Shown: positions 52,487-62,718, counted from the first letter of the stretch. The stretch is DNA of 64,000 nucleotides from Brooklawnia cerclae (GCF_011758645.1 NZ_JAAMOZ010000004.1:149006-213005); one strand, 5' to 3'. Numbers and translations are program-made. The notes: generated by a model not told the origin, from the letters alone.

Positions 52487-54379
52487 CTAACCTGAGAAGA
52501 CCTGGTCCACCGGTAGCCAGACGCGCATCGGCCCGACCGCTCGTTCGCCCCACGCGTGATAGGGAACGCTCGTCAGCCCGACGGCCTCACCGACCGGCCG
52601 GGCTCCCGGATCCCCGGCCGCCGCGATCTCCCGATAGGGCCACTCCGCACCGGACGCAGGCCGCCGGACCCCGTCCAGCCTGACCCTCGCCGAGCCGTCG
52701 GGATGGGTGCCGTCCAGCCTCGGCCGGGCACCGGGAAGGACGAAACATTCCTCCAGACCCGGATTGTCGATCTCCTCGAACGCCTGGACCAACGGCCCGA
52801 CCTCGACCGCGACCGCCGCCCGGGCCGCGTCCAGCCGGGAGTCGGCCGCGATCAGCCGTGGCGCGACGCTCCAGCTGAGGTCGACGGCATCGCCCTCGTG
52901 CCAGGCGCCCTCGACGAGCGCCCAGCCGTCGGCCACCGACACGCGACGGCCCGGCGCCTCGACCTCGACCCCCGAGGCCCACCCGGGCACCCGGAGCCGT
53001 AGCGTCCACTCATCCACGCCGCCGCCCGTGACGACCGCGCGCACCCCTCCGCCGTGCGGGTGGTCGGTGTCGATCCGCACGTGCCCCCAACCCGTGTCGA
53101 CGGTCGAGGACGCGTAGCCCACCAGCCACAGCCCGCTCTCGTCGGCAGCCGCCAGGTAGGCGGCGGCGCTGGCCAGGAGCCGCATCACGTTCGGCGGGCA
53201 GCAGGCGCAGTCGAACCATGCCCGCCGCCCGTTGGCCGGGCTCCGCCCGTCGTGGGCCAGCGCCCCGGAGCGCAGTTCGAGGGGGTTGACGTAGAGATAC
53301 CGATCGCCGCTCGCCGAGACCCCGCTCAGCACCGCGTTGTACAGCACCCGTTCGATGGCGTCGCCGTAGCTCGCCTCCCCGGTGGCGAGGAACAGGCGCC
53401 ACGCCCACTGCACCAGCCCGATCGCCGCGCACGTCTCGGCGTACGCCCGGTCGGACGGCAGCTCGAAGGCGTCCCCGAACGCCTCCTGCTCCCAGCGGGC
53501 TCCTATTCCCCCCGTGAGATAGGTACGGCTCGCCCACATCGCGGTGAACTGCGACCGCAGCACATCGAGCAGAACGGTGTCGCCGGTCTCGACCGCGACA
53601 TCGGTCGCGCCGGCGGCAAGATAGACCGCGCGGACCGCGTGTCCTTCGATCGATTCCTGGTCCCGGACCGGCACCCGATCGCAGAAGTACGAACTCTCGA
53701 ACTCGTGGAAGGTGATCCGGCCCGAGCCACGGGAGTCGACCATCCACCGGGCCAGGTCCAGGTACCGACGCCGGCCGGTCTCACGGTAGAGCTCCACCAG
53801 GGCGGTCTCTACCTCCGGATGACCGTCCAGGCGTTCGTCGCGCCCGGGGCCGAACCGCTCACCGAGGTGGTCGGCGAGGCGCACCGCCACGGGTAGCAGT
53901 TCGTCCGCGCCGCCTGCCCGGTGTTGCGCTATCGCCGCCTGGATCAGATGCCCGGCGACGTAGTGCTCGTGGCTCCACGTCAGGTCGGCGTAGGCGTCGT
54001 CGGTCATCGTGTCGAGATATCCGTCCGCGTGTTGCGCGGCCGCGACCAGACTCCCGATGCGCGACTGATCCCCGACCGGGTGACCCGACCGGCGGCTCTC
54101 CCACGCGGCGGCCTCCAGCCATTTGTACGCGTCCGAATCCGCGAATCGCGGTCCCCTGGGGACGAGCCCCTGGGCGCCGGCGGCCCTGCGGAAGTTGTCG
54201 AGCACACCCGAGGTCTCGAGTTCGCGTCGTCCGGCGGGAATGCCGTTGCGGGCACTGGCCCGCTGGCGTTCGGCCAGCAGGCCGCCGGTGATGGTGACCT
54301 CGCCCAGCCCGAGGGGACGCAGCCCACCCAGCGCATCCGGGCTCGGCACCACCGGCGAGATCGGCCGCCGCTCAGGCAT
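52487..54379 (-). CDS. Glycoside hydrolase family 127, beta-L-arabinofuranosidase
   Basis: 630 residues, start chosen at the ATG that overlaps the upstream peptidase stop by eight bases. The zinc/catalytic set of Bifidobacterium HypBA1 is conserved: E-x-C (Glu315, Cys317 in ETCAAIGL) and the CC pair (Cys393, Cys394 in CACCPPNV). No signal peptide is seen, so it acts inside the cell. HypBA1 releases L-arabinofuranose from hydroxyproline-linked arabino-oligosaccharides. The two prolyl peptidases and peptide importer in the same operon point to that substrate here. Confidence 0.9.
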   Translation of the reverse strand: MPERRPISPVVPSPDALGGLRPLGLGEVTITGGLLAERQRASARNGIPAGRRELETSGVLDNFRRAAGAQGLVPRGPRFADSDAYKWLEAAAWESRRSGHPVGDQSRIGSLVAAAQHADGYLDTMTDDAYADLTWSHEHYVAGHLIQAAIAQHRAGGADELLPVAVRLADHLGERFGPGRDERLDGHPEVETALVELYRETGRRRYLDLARWMVDSRGSGRITFHEFESSYFCDRVPVRDQESIEGHAVRAVYLAAGATDVAVETGDTVLLDVLRSQFTAMWASRTYLTGGIGARWEQEAFGDAFELPSDRAYAETCAAIGLVQWAWRLFLATGEASYGDAIERVLYNAVLSGVSASGDRYLYVNPLELRSGALAHDGRSPANGRRAWFDCACCPPNVMRLLASAAAYLAAADESGLWLVGYASSTVDTGWGHVRIDTDHPHGGGVRAVVTGGGVDEWTLRLRVPGWASGVEVEAPGRRVSVADGWALVEGAWHEGDAVDLSWSVAPRLIAADSRLDAARAAVAVEVGPLVQAFEEIDNPGLEECFVLPGARPRLDGTHPDGSARVRLDGVRRPASGAEWPYREIAAAGDPGARPVGEAVGLTSVPYHAWGERAVGPMRVWLPVDQVFSG

Positions 54380-55796
54380 GCCCTGCCGCCCACTGCTCCA
54401 ACCCCGCGGCATCGATCGGCAGCGCGGCGGTCAGCACCTCCGCACCGGCGTCGGTCACCAGGACGTCGTCCTCGATGCGGACACCGATTCCGCGCAACTC
54501 GGGCGGCACCGTCAGGTCGTGTGCGTGGAAGTACAGGCCCGGCTCCACGGTGTGCACCATTCCCGGCTCCATCAGCGATCCCACGTAGTCCCGGCTGGCG
54601 GCCTTCGAGCAGTCGTGCACGTCCAGGCCGAGGTGGTGACCGATGCCGCAGATCAGCCACCGGCGGTGATGCTGGCCCAACGGCGACAGTGCCTCGTCCA
54701 CCGACACCGGCAGCAGGCCCCAGTCGTGCAACCCGTTCGCCAGCACCTCCATGCAGGCGTGGTGGAACGCCGTCCACGCCGCCCCCGGATGCACCGCCGC
54801 CAGGCCCGCGCGCTGGGAGGCCTCCACGAGATCGTGCACCTGACGCTGCGCCGGGCTGAACGTCCCGCCCGCCGGGAAGGTGCGGGTCACGTCGGCGGTG
54901 TAGAAGGTCTCCGCCTCGACGCCCGCGTCCAGCAGGATCAGGTCGTCCGCGGTGATCGCGCCGTCACACCTCGTCCAGTGGAGAATCGGGCCGTGCCGGC
55001 CCGCAGCGACGATACTGGCGTAGCCGGGCCCGTGGCCCAGGGTGCGCGCCGTCCGGTCGAAGGTTCCCTGCAACCAGCGCTCGCCGCCGCTCTCGATCGC
55101 CGTGCCCATCTCGGAGGCGACCGCCCCGAATCCCACCACGGACGCGTCCACGGCCTGCCGTAGCTGCCCGATCTCGAAGGCGTCCTTGATCCTGCGCAGG
55201 CGCGAGATCTCGGTGCCCAGTTCGGCCGAGATCGGCAGGCCGTCCACGGGACCGGGGTTCACCGGTGACCCGGCGGCCAGCACGCCCGATGCGGGCAGCA
55301 CCGGCAGACCGTCGAGGGGCTTCACCTCGATCTGCAGGGCCGCCGACCATTCGGCCAGCGAGGGGATCGGCCCGACCCACAGCTCGGAGCGCTCACGTTC
55401 CGACAGATACCCGCGATCGGACGCGGTGACCGGTTCGGGAAGATACAGCACCGCGTCATGCCCGCCCGGAGCCGGAGTCATCACGAGCACCGCGTCCTTC
55501 GCCGCGCACCCGGTCAGCCACACGAAATCGGAGTCGGGGCGAAAGGCGTAGTAGGCATCGTCGTTGCGGACGGGTGGCGTTCCGGCCGACACCACGATCA
55601 CCGCGCCGGGGAACGCCTCCCCGAGCGCACGCCGATGACCGGCGACCGACTCCGCGAGCCCGTCGGGCAGGTCGGGCGACCGGTCGACCGGAGCCCAACC
55701 CTGCCCGACGTCCCTCACGAAATCGGGGATGTCGACCAACCTCGGCAGGATCTCGCGCGGTTGGGGCGCGGGCAGTGGACGGTCATGGAGATGCAT
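54372..55796 (-). CDS. Xaa-Pro aminopeptidase (M24B)
   Basis: 474 residues, start overlapping the previous stop by one base. An N-terminal creatinase-like domain is followed by a pita-bread domain with the dinuclear metal ligands: Asp in LLDAGVE and YTADVTRTF, His in GIGHHLGLDVHD, and Glu in TVEPGLYF and RIEDDVLV. It removes an N-terminal residue when proline or hydroxyproline is second. It is coupled to GH127 and a proline iminopeptidase. Confidence 0.92.
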   Translation of the reverse strand: MHLHDRPLPAPQPREILPRLVDIPDFVRDVGQGWAPVDRSPDLPDGLAESVAGHRRALGEAFPGAVIVVSAGTPPVRNDDAYYAFRPDSDFVWLTGCAAKDAVLVMTPAPGGHDAVLYLPEPVTASDRGYLSERERSELWVGPIPSLAEWSAALQIEVKPLDGLPVLPASGVLAAGSPVNPGPVDGLPISAELGTEISRLRRIKDAFEIGQLRQAVDASVVGFGAVASEMGTAIESGGERWLQGTFDRTARTLGHGPGYASIVAAGRHGPILHWTRCDGAITADDLILLDAGVEAETFYTADVTRTFPAGGTFSPAQRQVHDLVEASQRAGLAAVHPGAAWTAFHHACMEVLANGLHDWGLLPVSVDEALSPLGQHHRRWLICGIGHHLGLDVHDCSKAASRDYVGSLMEPGMVHTVEPGLYFHAHDLTVPPELRGIGVRIEDDVLVTDAGAEVLTAALPIDAAGLEQWAAGHA

Positions 55797-57085
55797 CAGC
55801 GGGGGCCTCCTTCGTTGTCGACCAATTGGAACAATCGTGGGAGCACGCCGCCCGAGTGCAGGCCGTCGTGTTCGAACTCGTTGGTGACCCATGCCTGCAG
55901 GTTCCCCACGAGTGCGGCCGTCTCCAGCGACAGCCCGACATCGACGTACATGTCGTCGGCATAGACGGCCGCCGCCACCGGCACCTCGTTGTCACGTAGC
56001 CGATCCAGGTCGTACAGGGACGTCCAGTCGGTGTGTTCGGCCAGAGCGCGCGCGGCGGGGGCGAAGGGCCGCAGCGCGCTGACCTCGTCGAGCATCCAGG
56101 GGAACATCATCTCCCCCGTGAACAGCAGCGGCCGCGCCTCTTCGGCGAACTGGGGGTGACGATCACGCTCTGCTTGCGCCGCCCACCGCGTCGCCGTCCC
56201 CGGCATGCCGTAGATCGACTCCTGCAACACCATGAACAAAGGCCGGTCGCGCAGGGACGACAGCGTCATGACCTGGTCGCGGAAGGTGTCGGTCAACGGG
56301 CCTCCCGGTTCGCCTCCTGCCCACGCCTCGTCGACGAGCCAGTGCAGGCGCAGGGAGCCCGGTCGCATGCCCAGGTCGATACCCAGGGATTGGAAGCGGC
56401 GGACGGTCAGCCTGTCGCCGTCCGGGAGCCGGACGTCCTCGGCCTCCAACTGGTCGGCCAGGGCCGCGACGCGATCGCGGTCGTCCGGGAAACGCTCGTA
56501 GAACCTGCCGGTCCGGTCCACCATCTTCGGATAGGTGCGCCGGTAGACCTCACCGGCGTCCGGCCGAACCGACGCGAGTCCGCCCGCCACATAGCAGGCC
56601 GACAGCGCCTCGGGTGCCTTCGACAGGTACTCCAGCGTGATGAACCCCCCGAAGCTCTGCCCGAGGGTGGCCCACCGGCGATCGCCGTACTCGGACGAAC
56701 GGAGGGCCTCGAGATCGGCCACGATCGAGTCGGCTCGATAGCACGCGAGCAGCCGGGCACCGTCACGGGGCGACAGATCCGCGACGTCGCTGCCCTGTAG
56801 CCGCCCGCTGCGCCCGGTTCCCCGCTGATCGACCAGGATCACGCGGAACCGCTCCAACGCGGTCGGCAGCCATCCGTCCTGACCGGTCGGACGAGGAGAC
56901 TTGCCGCCCGGCCCACCCTGCAGGTACACCAGCAGCGGCAGGTCCTCGCCGGCACGCCGTGCCGAGACGACCTCGCGGGCGAAGACCGTGGTGCTGCGTC
57001 CCCCCGGCTCGCTCCAGTCCACCGGAACCTGGATGGAGCGGTCGGTGAACGTCATGCCCCCGGCCGTGTATCGCGAATGTATCAT
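55796..57085 (-). CDS. Proline iminopeptidase-like alpha/beta hydrolase (S33)
   Basis: 429 residues from an ATG overlapping the permease stop (ATGA); the frame runs much further upstream, antisense to nothing but through the permease gene. The oxyanion motif QGGPGGKSP, nucleophile elbow LGQSFGGF and VDQRGTGRS segment are those of prolyl iminopeptidases of the 430-residue type. It cleaves N-terminal proline from peptides. With the Xaa-Pro aminopeptidase it covers both sides of a proline residue. Confidence 0.87.
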   Translation of the reverse strand: MIHSRYTAGGMTFTDRSIQVPVDWSEPGGRSTTVFAREVVSARRAGEDLPLLVYLQGGPGGKSPRPTGQDGWLPTALERFRVILVDQRGTGRSGRLQGSDVADLSPRDGARLLACYRADSIVADLEALRSSEYGDRRWATLGQSFGGFITLEYLSKAPEALSACYVAGGLASVRPDAGEVYRRTYPKMVDRTGRFYERFPDDRDRVAALADQLEAEDVRLPDGDRLTVRRFQSLGIDLGMRPGSLRLHWLVDEAWAGGEPGGPLTDTFRDQVMTLSSLRDRPLFMVLQESIYGMPGTATRWAAQAERDRHPQFAEEARPLLFTGEMMFPWMLDEVSALRPFAPAARALAEHTDWTSLYDLDRLRDNEVPVAAAVYADDMYVDVGLSLETAALVGNLQAWVTNEFEHDGLHSGGVLPRLFQLVDNEGGPR

Positions 57086-58041
57086 CGCACTCTCACTCGT
57101 GGATCGATCGCGACGTAGAGCACGTCGACGATCAGGTTGCCGACAACGATGAACACCCCGCCGAGCAGGACGACCCCGATGATGATGGGGCGGTCGTTGG
57201 AGGCCACCGACTGGACCGCGAGCTGGCCGATGCCCTGGAGGCCGAACACCTGCTCGATGACGATCGCCCCGCCCAGGAGCACCGCGATGTCGTTGCCGAG
57301 TTGCGTCGTCAGCGGCGTCAGCGTCGAGCGCATCGCGTGCTTGTAGATCACCTGGCGTTCGGTCAGCCCCTTGGCCCTGGCCGTGCGTATGTAGTCCTCG
57401 CCGAGCACGTCGAGCAGCTGCCCGCGGGTCAGCCTCGCGTACACCGCCGCCGTGACCAGAGCGAGGGTGAACCACGGCAGGACGAGGTGCCACGCCCACT
57501 GCACCGGGTCGTCGGAGAACGGTACGTATCCGCCGGGCGGGAACAGCGTGAACCCGTTCTTCCGGGGGAGGAAGTACAGCGTGTACAACAGCACCATGCC
57601 GAGCACGAACGTCGGGAAGCTCAGGCCCACCAGCGTGACCATCTGGCCGAGGCGGTCCCCGATGCTGCCCGGGCGCCGGGCGGAGAAGACCCCGATCGGC
57701 ACACCCATCGCCAGCCACATCACGACGCCCCCGATGATCAACGAGATCGTCGCGGGCAGACGCGCGGCTATCAGTTGGGCGACCGGTAGCTGGTTGCGGT
57801 AGGAGAAGCCCAGGTTGCCCTGCAGTGCGTTGCCGAGGAACTTCAGGTACTGCTGCCAGATGGGCAGGTCGAGTCCGAGGTTGCGGCGGATGAGCTCCAG
57901 GGTCTCCTCGGTCGCCTTGTCGCCGGCGATCATGCGGGCCGGGTCGCCGGGCGCGACGTAGAACAGGGCGAACACGAACACGCTCAGCGCGAGCAACACC
58001 AGCACTCCGAAGCCCAGGCGCTTCATGACGAACCGGATCAT
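57082..58041 (-). CDS. ABC transporter permease (DppB type)
   Basis: 319 residues. The N-terminus MIRFVMKRLGFGVLVLL and the YVAPGDPARMIAG loop are the family start. The coupling motif lies in YIRTARAKGLTERQVIYKHAMRS. The start overlaps the DppC stop (ATGA). Part of the minus-strand peptide-uptake operon. Confidence 0.93.
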   Translation of the reverse strand: MIRFVMKRLGFGVLVLLALSVFVFALFYVAPGDPARMIAGDKATEETLELIRRNLGLDLPIWQQYLKFLGNALQGNLGFSYRNQLPVAQLIAARLPATISLIIGGVVMWLAMGVPIGVFSARRPGSIGDRLGQMVTLVGLSFPTFVLGMVLLYTLYFLPRKNGFTLFPPGGYVPFSDDPVQWAWHLVLPWFTLALVTAAVYARLTRGQLLDVLGEDYIRTARAKGLTERQVIYKHAMRSTLTPLTTQLGNDIAVLLGGAIVIEQVFGLQGIGQLAVQSVASNDRPIIIGVVLLGGVFIVVGNLIVDVLYVAIDPRVRVR

Positions 58042-59000
58042 GCCGAGACCTTCTTCCCCGCGGCGGCCATCTTGGCGAACCGTCGTGCCGCCGCCCTGCT
58101 CGAGACCCGCGAGGCCTTCGGGTCGAGGGCATCCCGAAGGGAGTCGCCCAGGACGTTGAAACTCAATGTGCTGAACAGCAGCGCGAGCCCCGGGAACAGC
58201 ACGAGCCACGGGGCCGCCAGATACACCGAGGACGCCGAGGCGTCGGCGAGCATGCCTCCCCAGCTGGCCGCCGGGGGCACGATGCCCAGGCCGAGGAACG
58301 ACAGGGTCGCCTCGAACACGATCGCCGAGGGGATCATCATCGTGGTGTAGATCGTGATCGTCACCGCGAGGTTGGGCAGCACGTCGACCACCATCATCGA
58401 CAGGAGCCCCGCACCGAGCGAGCGGGACGCCTCGATGAACTCCCGCTGCCTCAGCGACAGCACCTGACCACGGATGATGCGCGCGAGACTCGCCCAGCTG
58501 AAGAAGATGATGACGCTCACGCTCAGCGTCAGCGACGCTCCGAACACGGACACGATCGCCAGGGCGCACAGCAGGAAGGGGACGCTCATCACCAGGTCGA
58601 TGAGCCGGGACAGCACGGTGTCCACCCATCCGCCGACGAAGCCTGCGACCGTGCCGACGATCACGGCGATTACCGAGGCGGCCAACGAGGCCAACACGCC
58701 GACCAGGAGGGACACCCGCGCTCCGTAGGCGAGGCGCACCAGGACGTCCCGCCCGAGGTGGTCGGTGCCGAGCAGGAACTCACGGGACGGGCCGACCGGC
58801 AGCCCCGCCGGGGTGAGCCCCGTGTCGCGGAACTGCTCGGCCTCGCCGTGGCCGGTCCACTGCGCGACGAGCGGTGCGGCGAGCGCGAACGCGATCAGCG
58901 CGAGGATGAACAAGCTCGCCACCACGCTGGCGGGATCGCGGCGCAGGCGTCGCCACGTGAGCGCCAGCGCGCCGCGTCCCGTCACCTCGATCGCGCTCAT
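58038..59000 (-). CDS. ABC transporter permease (DppC type)
   Basis: 320 residues. FLLGTDHLGRDVLVRLAYG is the DppC hallmark, and the coupling motif lies in FIEASRSLGAGLLSMMVVDVLPN. ATGA overlap with the upstream ATPase gene. Six membrane segments are visible. Confidence 0.93.
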   Translation of the reverse strand: MSAIEVTGRGALALTWRRLRRDPASVVASLFILALIAFALAAPLVAQWTGHGEAEQFRDTGLTPAGLPVGPSREFLLGTDHLGRDVLVRLAYGARVSLLVGVLASLAASVIAVIVGTVAGFVGGWVDTVLSRLIDLVMSVPFLLCALAIVSVFGASLTLSVSVIIFFSWASLARIIRGQVLSLRQREFIEASRSLGAGLLSMMVVDVLPNLAVTITIYTTMMIPSAIVFEATLSFLGLGIVPPAASWGGMLADASASSVYLAAPWLVLFPGLALLFSTLSFNVLGDSLRDALDPKASRVSSRAAARRFAKMAAAGKKVSA

Positions 59001-60883
59001 GCCCGCTCTCCCGCCTGCACGAGCAGTTTCCTCGGTGTGCCGGGGTCGCGGAGTGTGGCATGCATGCTCGCCTCCAGGAGTCGTCGAGTGAACGGATGGT
59101 GTGGATGGTCGTGGACCTGCGCGGCGTCGCCGAGCTCGACGATCTGGCCCGCGTCCATCACGGCGATCCGGTCGGAGATGTGCCGGACCACCGCCAGATC
59201 GTGCGAGATGAACAGGTAGGACAGCCCGAACTCAGCCTGAAGTTCCTTCATCAGGTTGAGCACCTGCGCCTGGACCGAGACGTCGAGCGCGGACACGGGC
59301 TCGTCACAGATGATGAGGGACGGATTCAGTGCCAGTGCCCGGGCGATGCCGATGCGCTGGCGCTCCCCGCCCGAGAACTCCCCGGGAAAGCGGTTGTAGT
59401 GCTCGGGCTTGAGCCCGACCACCTCCATCAGGTGCTGCACGAGGCGGCGCCGCTCGTCCCCGAACGCCAGATGGTGGATCCGGAACGGGTCGCCGATGAT
59501 CGCTCCCACGCGCCGGCGGGGATTGAGCGAGCCGATCGGGTCCTGGAACACGATCTGCACCTCCTTGCGCAGCTGATGCCACTGCCGCGCGCCAAGGGTC
59601 GACAGGTCGTGCCCCGCGAGCCGCACTGTGCCCGCGTCCATCGGCTGGAGCCCGGCGATCACTCGTGCGAGGGTGGACTTCCCGCAACCCGACTCCCCCA
59701 CCAGCCCGACGGTCTCCCCGGTGTGGACGACCAGGTCGATCCCCTTGAGCACCTCCCTGGGGGGCTGACGCCGCAGCGTCCCGCGCTGCGCGAAGCTGAC
59801 GCGGACCCCGCTGACCTCCACGATCGGTGTGTTGCGCAGCAGATCGTCGGCCACGGGACGGGTGAGCCCCGGCGTCGGCACCTGCTCGCCCGTCCGGCTC
59901 GGCAGCGGTGCGGGCTCCTCGGACAGCACCGCCGGGCGCTCCAACCAGCAGGTCGCCTCGCCACCGTCGTCGTACACGCGCACGGGCGGACGCTCGAACC
60001 GGCACCGCTCCATCACCATCCGGCAACGGTCCGCGAACACGCATCCCTCCGCCACGTCCAGCAGGCTGGGCGGGCGTCCCGGGATGGCCACCAGCGGCTC
60101 TCCGGGCACTCCCCGCGAGGGGGAGGACGCGAGCAACCCGGCGGTGTACGGGTGGGCCGGCTGGCGGAAGAGTGCCTCGCTGCGGCCGGTCTCCATGCGG
60201 TTGCCCGCGTAGAGAACCATGAGGTCGTCGGCCACCGTCGCCATCAGCCCGAGGTCGTGGCTGATCATCACGATCGTCGTTCCGAGTTCGTGACGCATCT
60301 CGTCGAGCAGCTCGATGATCTGGTGCTGGACGGTGACGTCCAGTGCGGTGGTCGGCTCGTCGGCGATCACCAGCTGGGGGTGACAGATCAGCGCCATCGC
60401 GATCATCACCCGTTGTCTCATGCCACCGGAGAACTGGTGGGGGTAGGCGGAGAACGCCTGGTCGGGTTGGATGCCGACGCGCGTCAGCATCTCGGCGGTA
60501 CGCCGCTGGGCCTCGCGGGCCGGCACCTTCTCGTGCGCCTGGATGGCCTCGACGATCTGGGCGCCGACCTTGTAGAAGGGGTGGAGCGTCGACAGCGGGT
60601 CCTGGAAGATCATCCCGATCTGGGAACCACGCTTGCGGCGCAGCTCCTCGGGACTGAGGGCGAGAAGGTCCTCGCCGTCGAGCAGGGCACGCCCGGTGAC
60701 CGACGCCCCCGGCAGCAGACCGGTGATGGCCTGCGTCAGCACCGACTTGCCCGAGCCCGACTCACCGACGATCCCGAACAGCGTGCCCGCCTCGACCGAG
60801 AAACTGATGTCCTGAGCGGCGTGGATGATCCCATCCTCCGTCGGGATCTGGATGCTGAGATGCTCGACGTCCAGCAACGCCAT
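58997..60883 (-). CDS. Peptide-type ABC transporter ATPase, two fused domains (DppDF)
   Basis: 628 residues. First domain: GESGSGKSV, LSGG-like FSGGMRQRV, LVIADEPTTALDV. Second domain: GESGCGKST, FSGGERQRIG, LIICDEPVSALDV. Each ends in the oligopeptide-type C-terminal extension with Cys-bearing segments (CVFADRCRM, RCRFERP). It energises the two permeases that follow. It is the second gene of the operon, after the substrate-binding lipoprotein. Confidence 0.94.
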   Translation of the reverse strand: MALLDVEHLSIQIPTEDGIIHAAQDISFSVEAGTLFGIVGESGSGKSVLTQAITGLLPGASVTGRALLDGEDLLALSPEELRRKRGSQIGMIFQDPLSTLHPFYKVGAQIVEAIQAHEKVPAREAQRRTAEMLTRVGIQPDQAFSAYPHQFSGGMRQRVMIAMALICHPQLVIADEPTTALDVTVQHQIIELLDEMRHELGTTIVMISHDLGLMATVADDLMVLYAGNRMETGRSEALFRQPAHPYTAGLLASSPSRGVPGEPLVAIPGRPPSLLDVAEGCVFADRCRMVMERCRFERPPVRVYDDGGEATCWLERPAVLSEEPAPLPSRTGEQVPTPGLTRPVADDLLRNTPIVEVSGVRVSFAQRGTLRRQPPREVLKGIDLVVHTGETVGLVGESGCGKSTLARVIAGLQPMDAGTVRLAGHDLSTLGARQWHQLRKEVQIVFQDPIGSLNPRRRVGAIIGDPFRIHHLAFGDERRRLVQHLMEVVGLKPEHYNRFPGEFSGGERQRIGIARALALNPSLIICDEPVSALDVSVQAQVLNLMKELQAEFGLSYLFISHDLAVVRHISDRIAVMDAGQIVELGDAAQVHDHPHHPFTRRLLEASMHATLRDPGTPRKLLVQAGERA

Positions 60884-60908
60884 TGACGACCTCCTGAGTT
60901 CGTGGGTC

Positions 60909-60939
60909 GCCGGCGGGGAGCGCGATGCTCCCCGCCGGC
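60909..60939 (-). terminator. Intercistronic hairpin between SBP and ATPase genes
   Basis: A perfect 13-base GC-rich stem (60909-60921 with 60927-60939) and a 5-base loop, just after the SBP gene in the direction of transcription. There is no T-run. It probably limits read-through or protects the SBP mRNA, giving more binding protein than transporter. Confidence 0.7.
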
Positions 60940-60948
60940 CGGGATCGA

Positions 60949-62718
60949 TCAGCGGGAGATGCTGACGTTCGTCCAGTCACCCTGGACGCCCAGCGCCCAC
61001 GGCTTGAAGTTCTCCACCGCGGTCGAGTGATACAGAATCACCTTGGGGGCCGCGACCGAGATGATCGGGGCATCGGCCATGACCGCCTCGTCAACCTGGT
61101 GCCACAGGTCTGCGACCTTGTCAGGATCGGTCTCCTGCAGCGCCTGAGCGGCCAGCGCGTTGGCCTGTTCGTTGTTGTAGTCGACGTAGTTGTAGGTCTG
61201 GGCAGTCCCGGTGAAGGTGAACTGCGGCTGGAAGACCGAGCGCGCCGAACCACCCGCCCAGTCGGGCGTCCAGCCGACCGGGGCGATGTCCCAAGCGCCG
61301 GATGCCGTGTTCTCACGGTTGGTCATGAACTTCGAGTAGTAGTCGGCCGGCGTCACCGGGATCAGTTCGACCGTGATGCCCGCCTTGGCCAGGCTCGCCT
61401 GGATCGTCTGGGCGATGGCCGGTTCGGCGTTCTGCGTGCGATACGGCATCTTGAGGGTCAGACCGTCGGGGTAGCCCGCCTCGGCGAGCAGTTCCTTGGC
61501 CTTCTCCGGGTCGCCCGCGGAGTCGGTCGAGGGGTACGGGTCGAACTCCTCGTAGCCGAGGACGCCGGGGCCGAAGATGCCGTTGTTGACCGCCGCCACG
61601 TCCGGGCCACCGAGCTGCTGCACGACCGCTGCCTTGTCCACGGCGTAGTTCAGAGCCTGACGAACCTTGAGGTCCTTCAAGGCCCCGTTGTTGTTGTCGG
61701 TCTTGGTGTTGATCCAGATGAAGGGGTTGACCTGTCCCGACGTCAGGGTGAACAGGTTCGGGTCGTTCACGGCCGTGAGCTGCTGCAGGATCGCCGAGGG
61801 GATCGTGATGTCGAAGGTCATGTCGGCATCGCCGGACTGCAGTTGCTGCATCGCGGCATCGGCGCTCACCCCGAAGGTGATCTCGATGCTGTCCACATTG
61901 GCCGAGCGCAGCGGGTCGGACTCGGGCTTCCACGCCTCGTTGCGGACCAGGGTCATCGACTGATCGGCCACGTGCTCGGAGATCGTGTAGGGACCCGACG
62001 AGATGAAGTTCTCCCGCCACTCCGGCGAATCGGGCACGTAGTCGAGCGACTCCACCGCGACCGGGCTCACAGCCGGCAGCGACACCATGTAGATGAAGTC
62101 GCTGGCCGGTTCCGTGAGCGTGATCACGAGCTTGGTCGGGTCGGAGCTGTCGATGCCGGAGATGTCGTGGGACTCCATGTACTCCTTCATCGGCGCGGCC
62201 TCGGGGGACACCTCCTGGAAGGCCTCGCAGTACTCGTCCATGCCCTCGATGAGCGTCTGGAAGTAGCCCAGTGACGCCGCAGGAATCGAAGGATTGCACA
62301 GTTTCTCGAAGCCACGGGCGATATCGGCCGAGGTGATCTGCCGGGCGCCGGAGGGAGCGTCGAACTGTGCGCCCTCACGGATGGTGAAGGTGTAGACCAG
62401 CCCGTCGTCGGTCGGGGTCGGCACCTCGGTGGCCAGGTCGCCCTGGGCCACGATCCGCTCCGACTCGTCGGTGGAGGCCGCGTAGCTGATCAACTGCCGG
62501 GTGGTGGCGCGGAGCAGGTTGTTCGTCGACACCAGGGCGGCACTGGTCGGGTCGACATGGTCGACGTCCGCCGTGCCGACGATCTTGAGGACACCGCCGG
62601 TGGTGGCGGCTTCGGACGCGGAGTCGCCCGAATCGGACGAACCGGTACAGCCGGTGAGCAGCAGGATGGCCGACAGCGTCGCAGCGCCGAGCCACCGTGC
62701 CTTGTTCGGGTGGATCAT
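60949..62718 (-). CDS. Peptide-type ABC transporter substrate-binding lipoprotein (family 5)
   Basis: 589 residues. Lipobox LLTGC near residue 24. The mature part shows TTGGVLKIVGTADVDHVDP, VYTFTIREGAQFDAPSG and FIWINTKTDNN, typical of the DppA/OppA group. A GGAGGG ribosome site lies 7 bases before the ATG. It is the first gene of the operon ending in the prolyl peptidases and GH127, and is divergent from the GntR gene. Confidence 0.93.
   Translation of the reverse strand: MIHPNKARWLGAATLSAILLLTGCTGSSDSGDSASEAATTGGVLKIVGTADVDHVDPTSAALVSTNNLLRATTRQLISYAASTDESERIVAQGDLATEVPTPTDDGLVYTFTIREGAQFDAPSGARQITSADIARGFEKLCNPSIPAASLGYFQTLIEGMDEYCEAFQEVSPEAAPMKEYMESHDISGIDSSDPTKLVITLTEPASDFIYMVSLPAVSPVAVESLDYVPDSPEWRENFISSGPYTISEHVADQSMTLVRNEAWKPESDPLRSANVDSIEITFGVSADAAMQQLQSGDADMTFDITIPSAILQQLTAVNDPNLFTLTSGQVNPFIWINTKTDNNNGALKDLKVRQALNYAVDKAAVVQQLGGPDVAAVNNGIFGPGVLGYEEFDPYPSTDSAGDPEKAKELLAEAGYPDGLTLKMPYRTQNAEPAIAQTIQASLAKAGITVELIPVTPADYYSKFMTNRENTASGAWDIAPVGWTPDWAGGSARSVFQPQFTFTGTAQTYNYVDYNNEQANALAAQALQETDPDKVADLWHQVDEAVMADAPIISVAAPKVILYHSTAVENFKPWALGVQGDWTNVSISR

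Noticed and set aside
55796..58132. 778-residue open frame on the minus strand
   Set aside because: Only its last 429 residues are protein-like; the rest lies in the wrong frame over the DppB permease gene.
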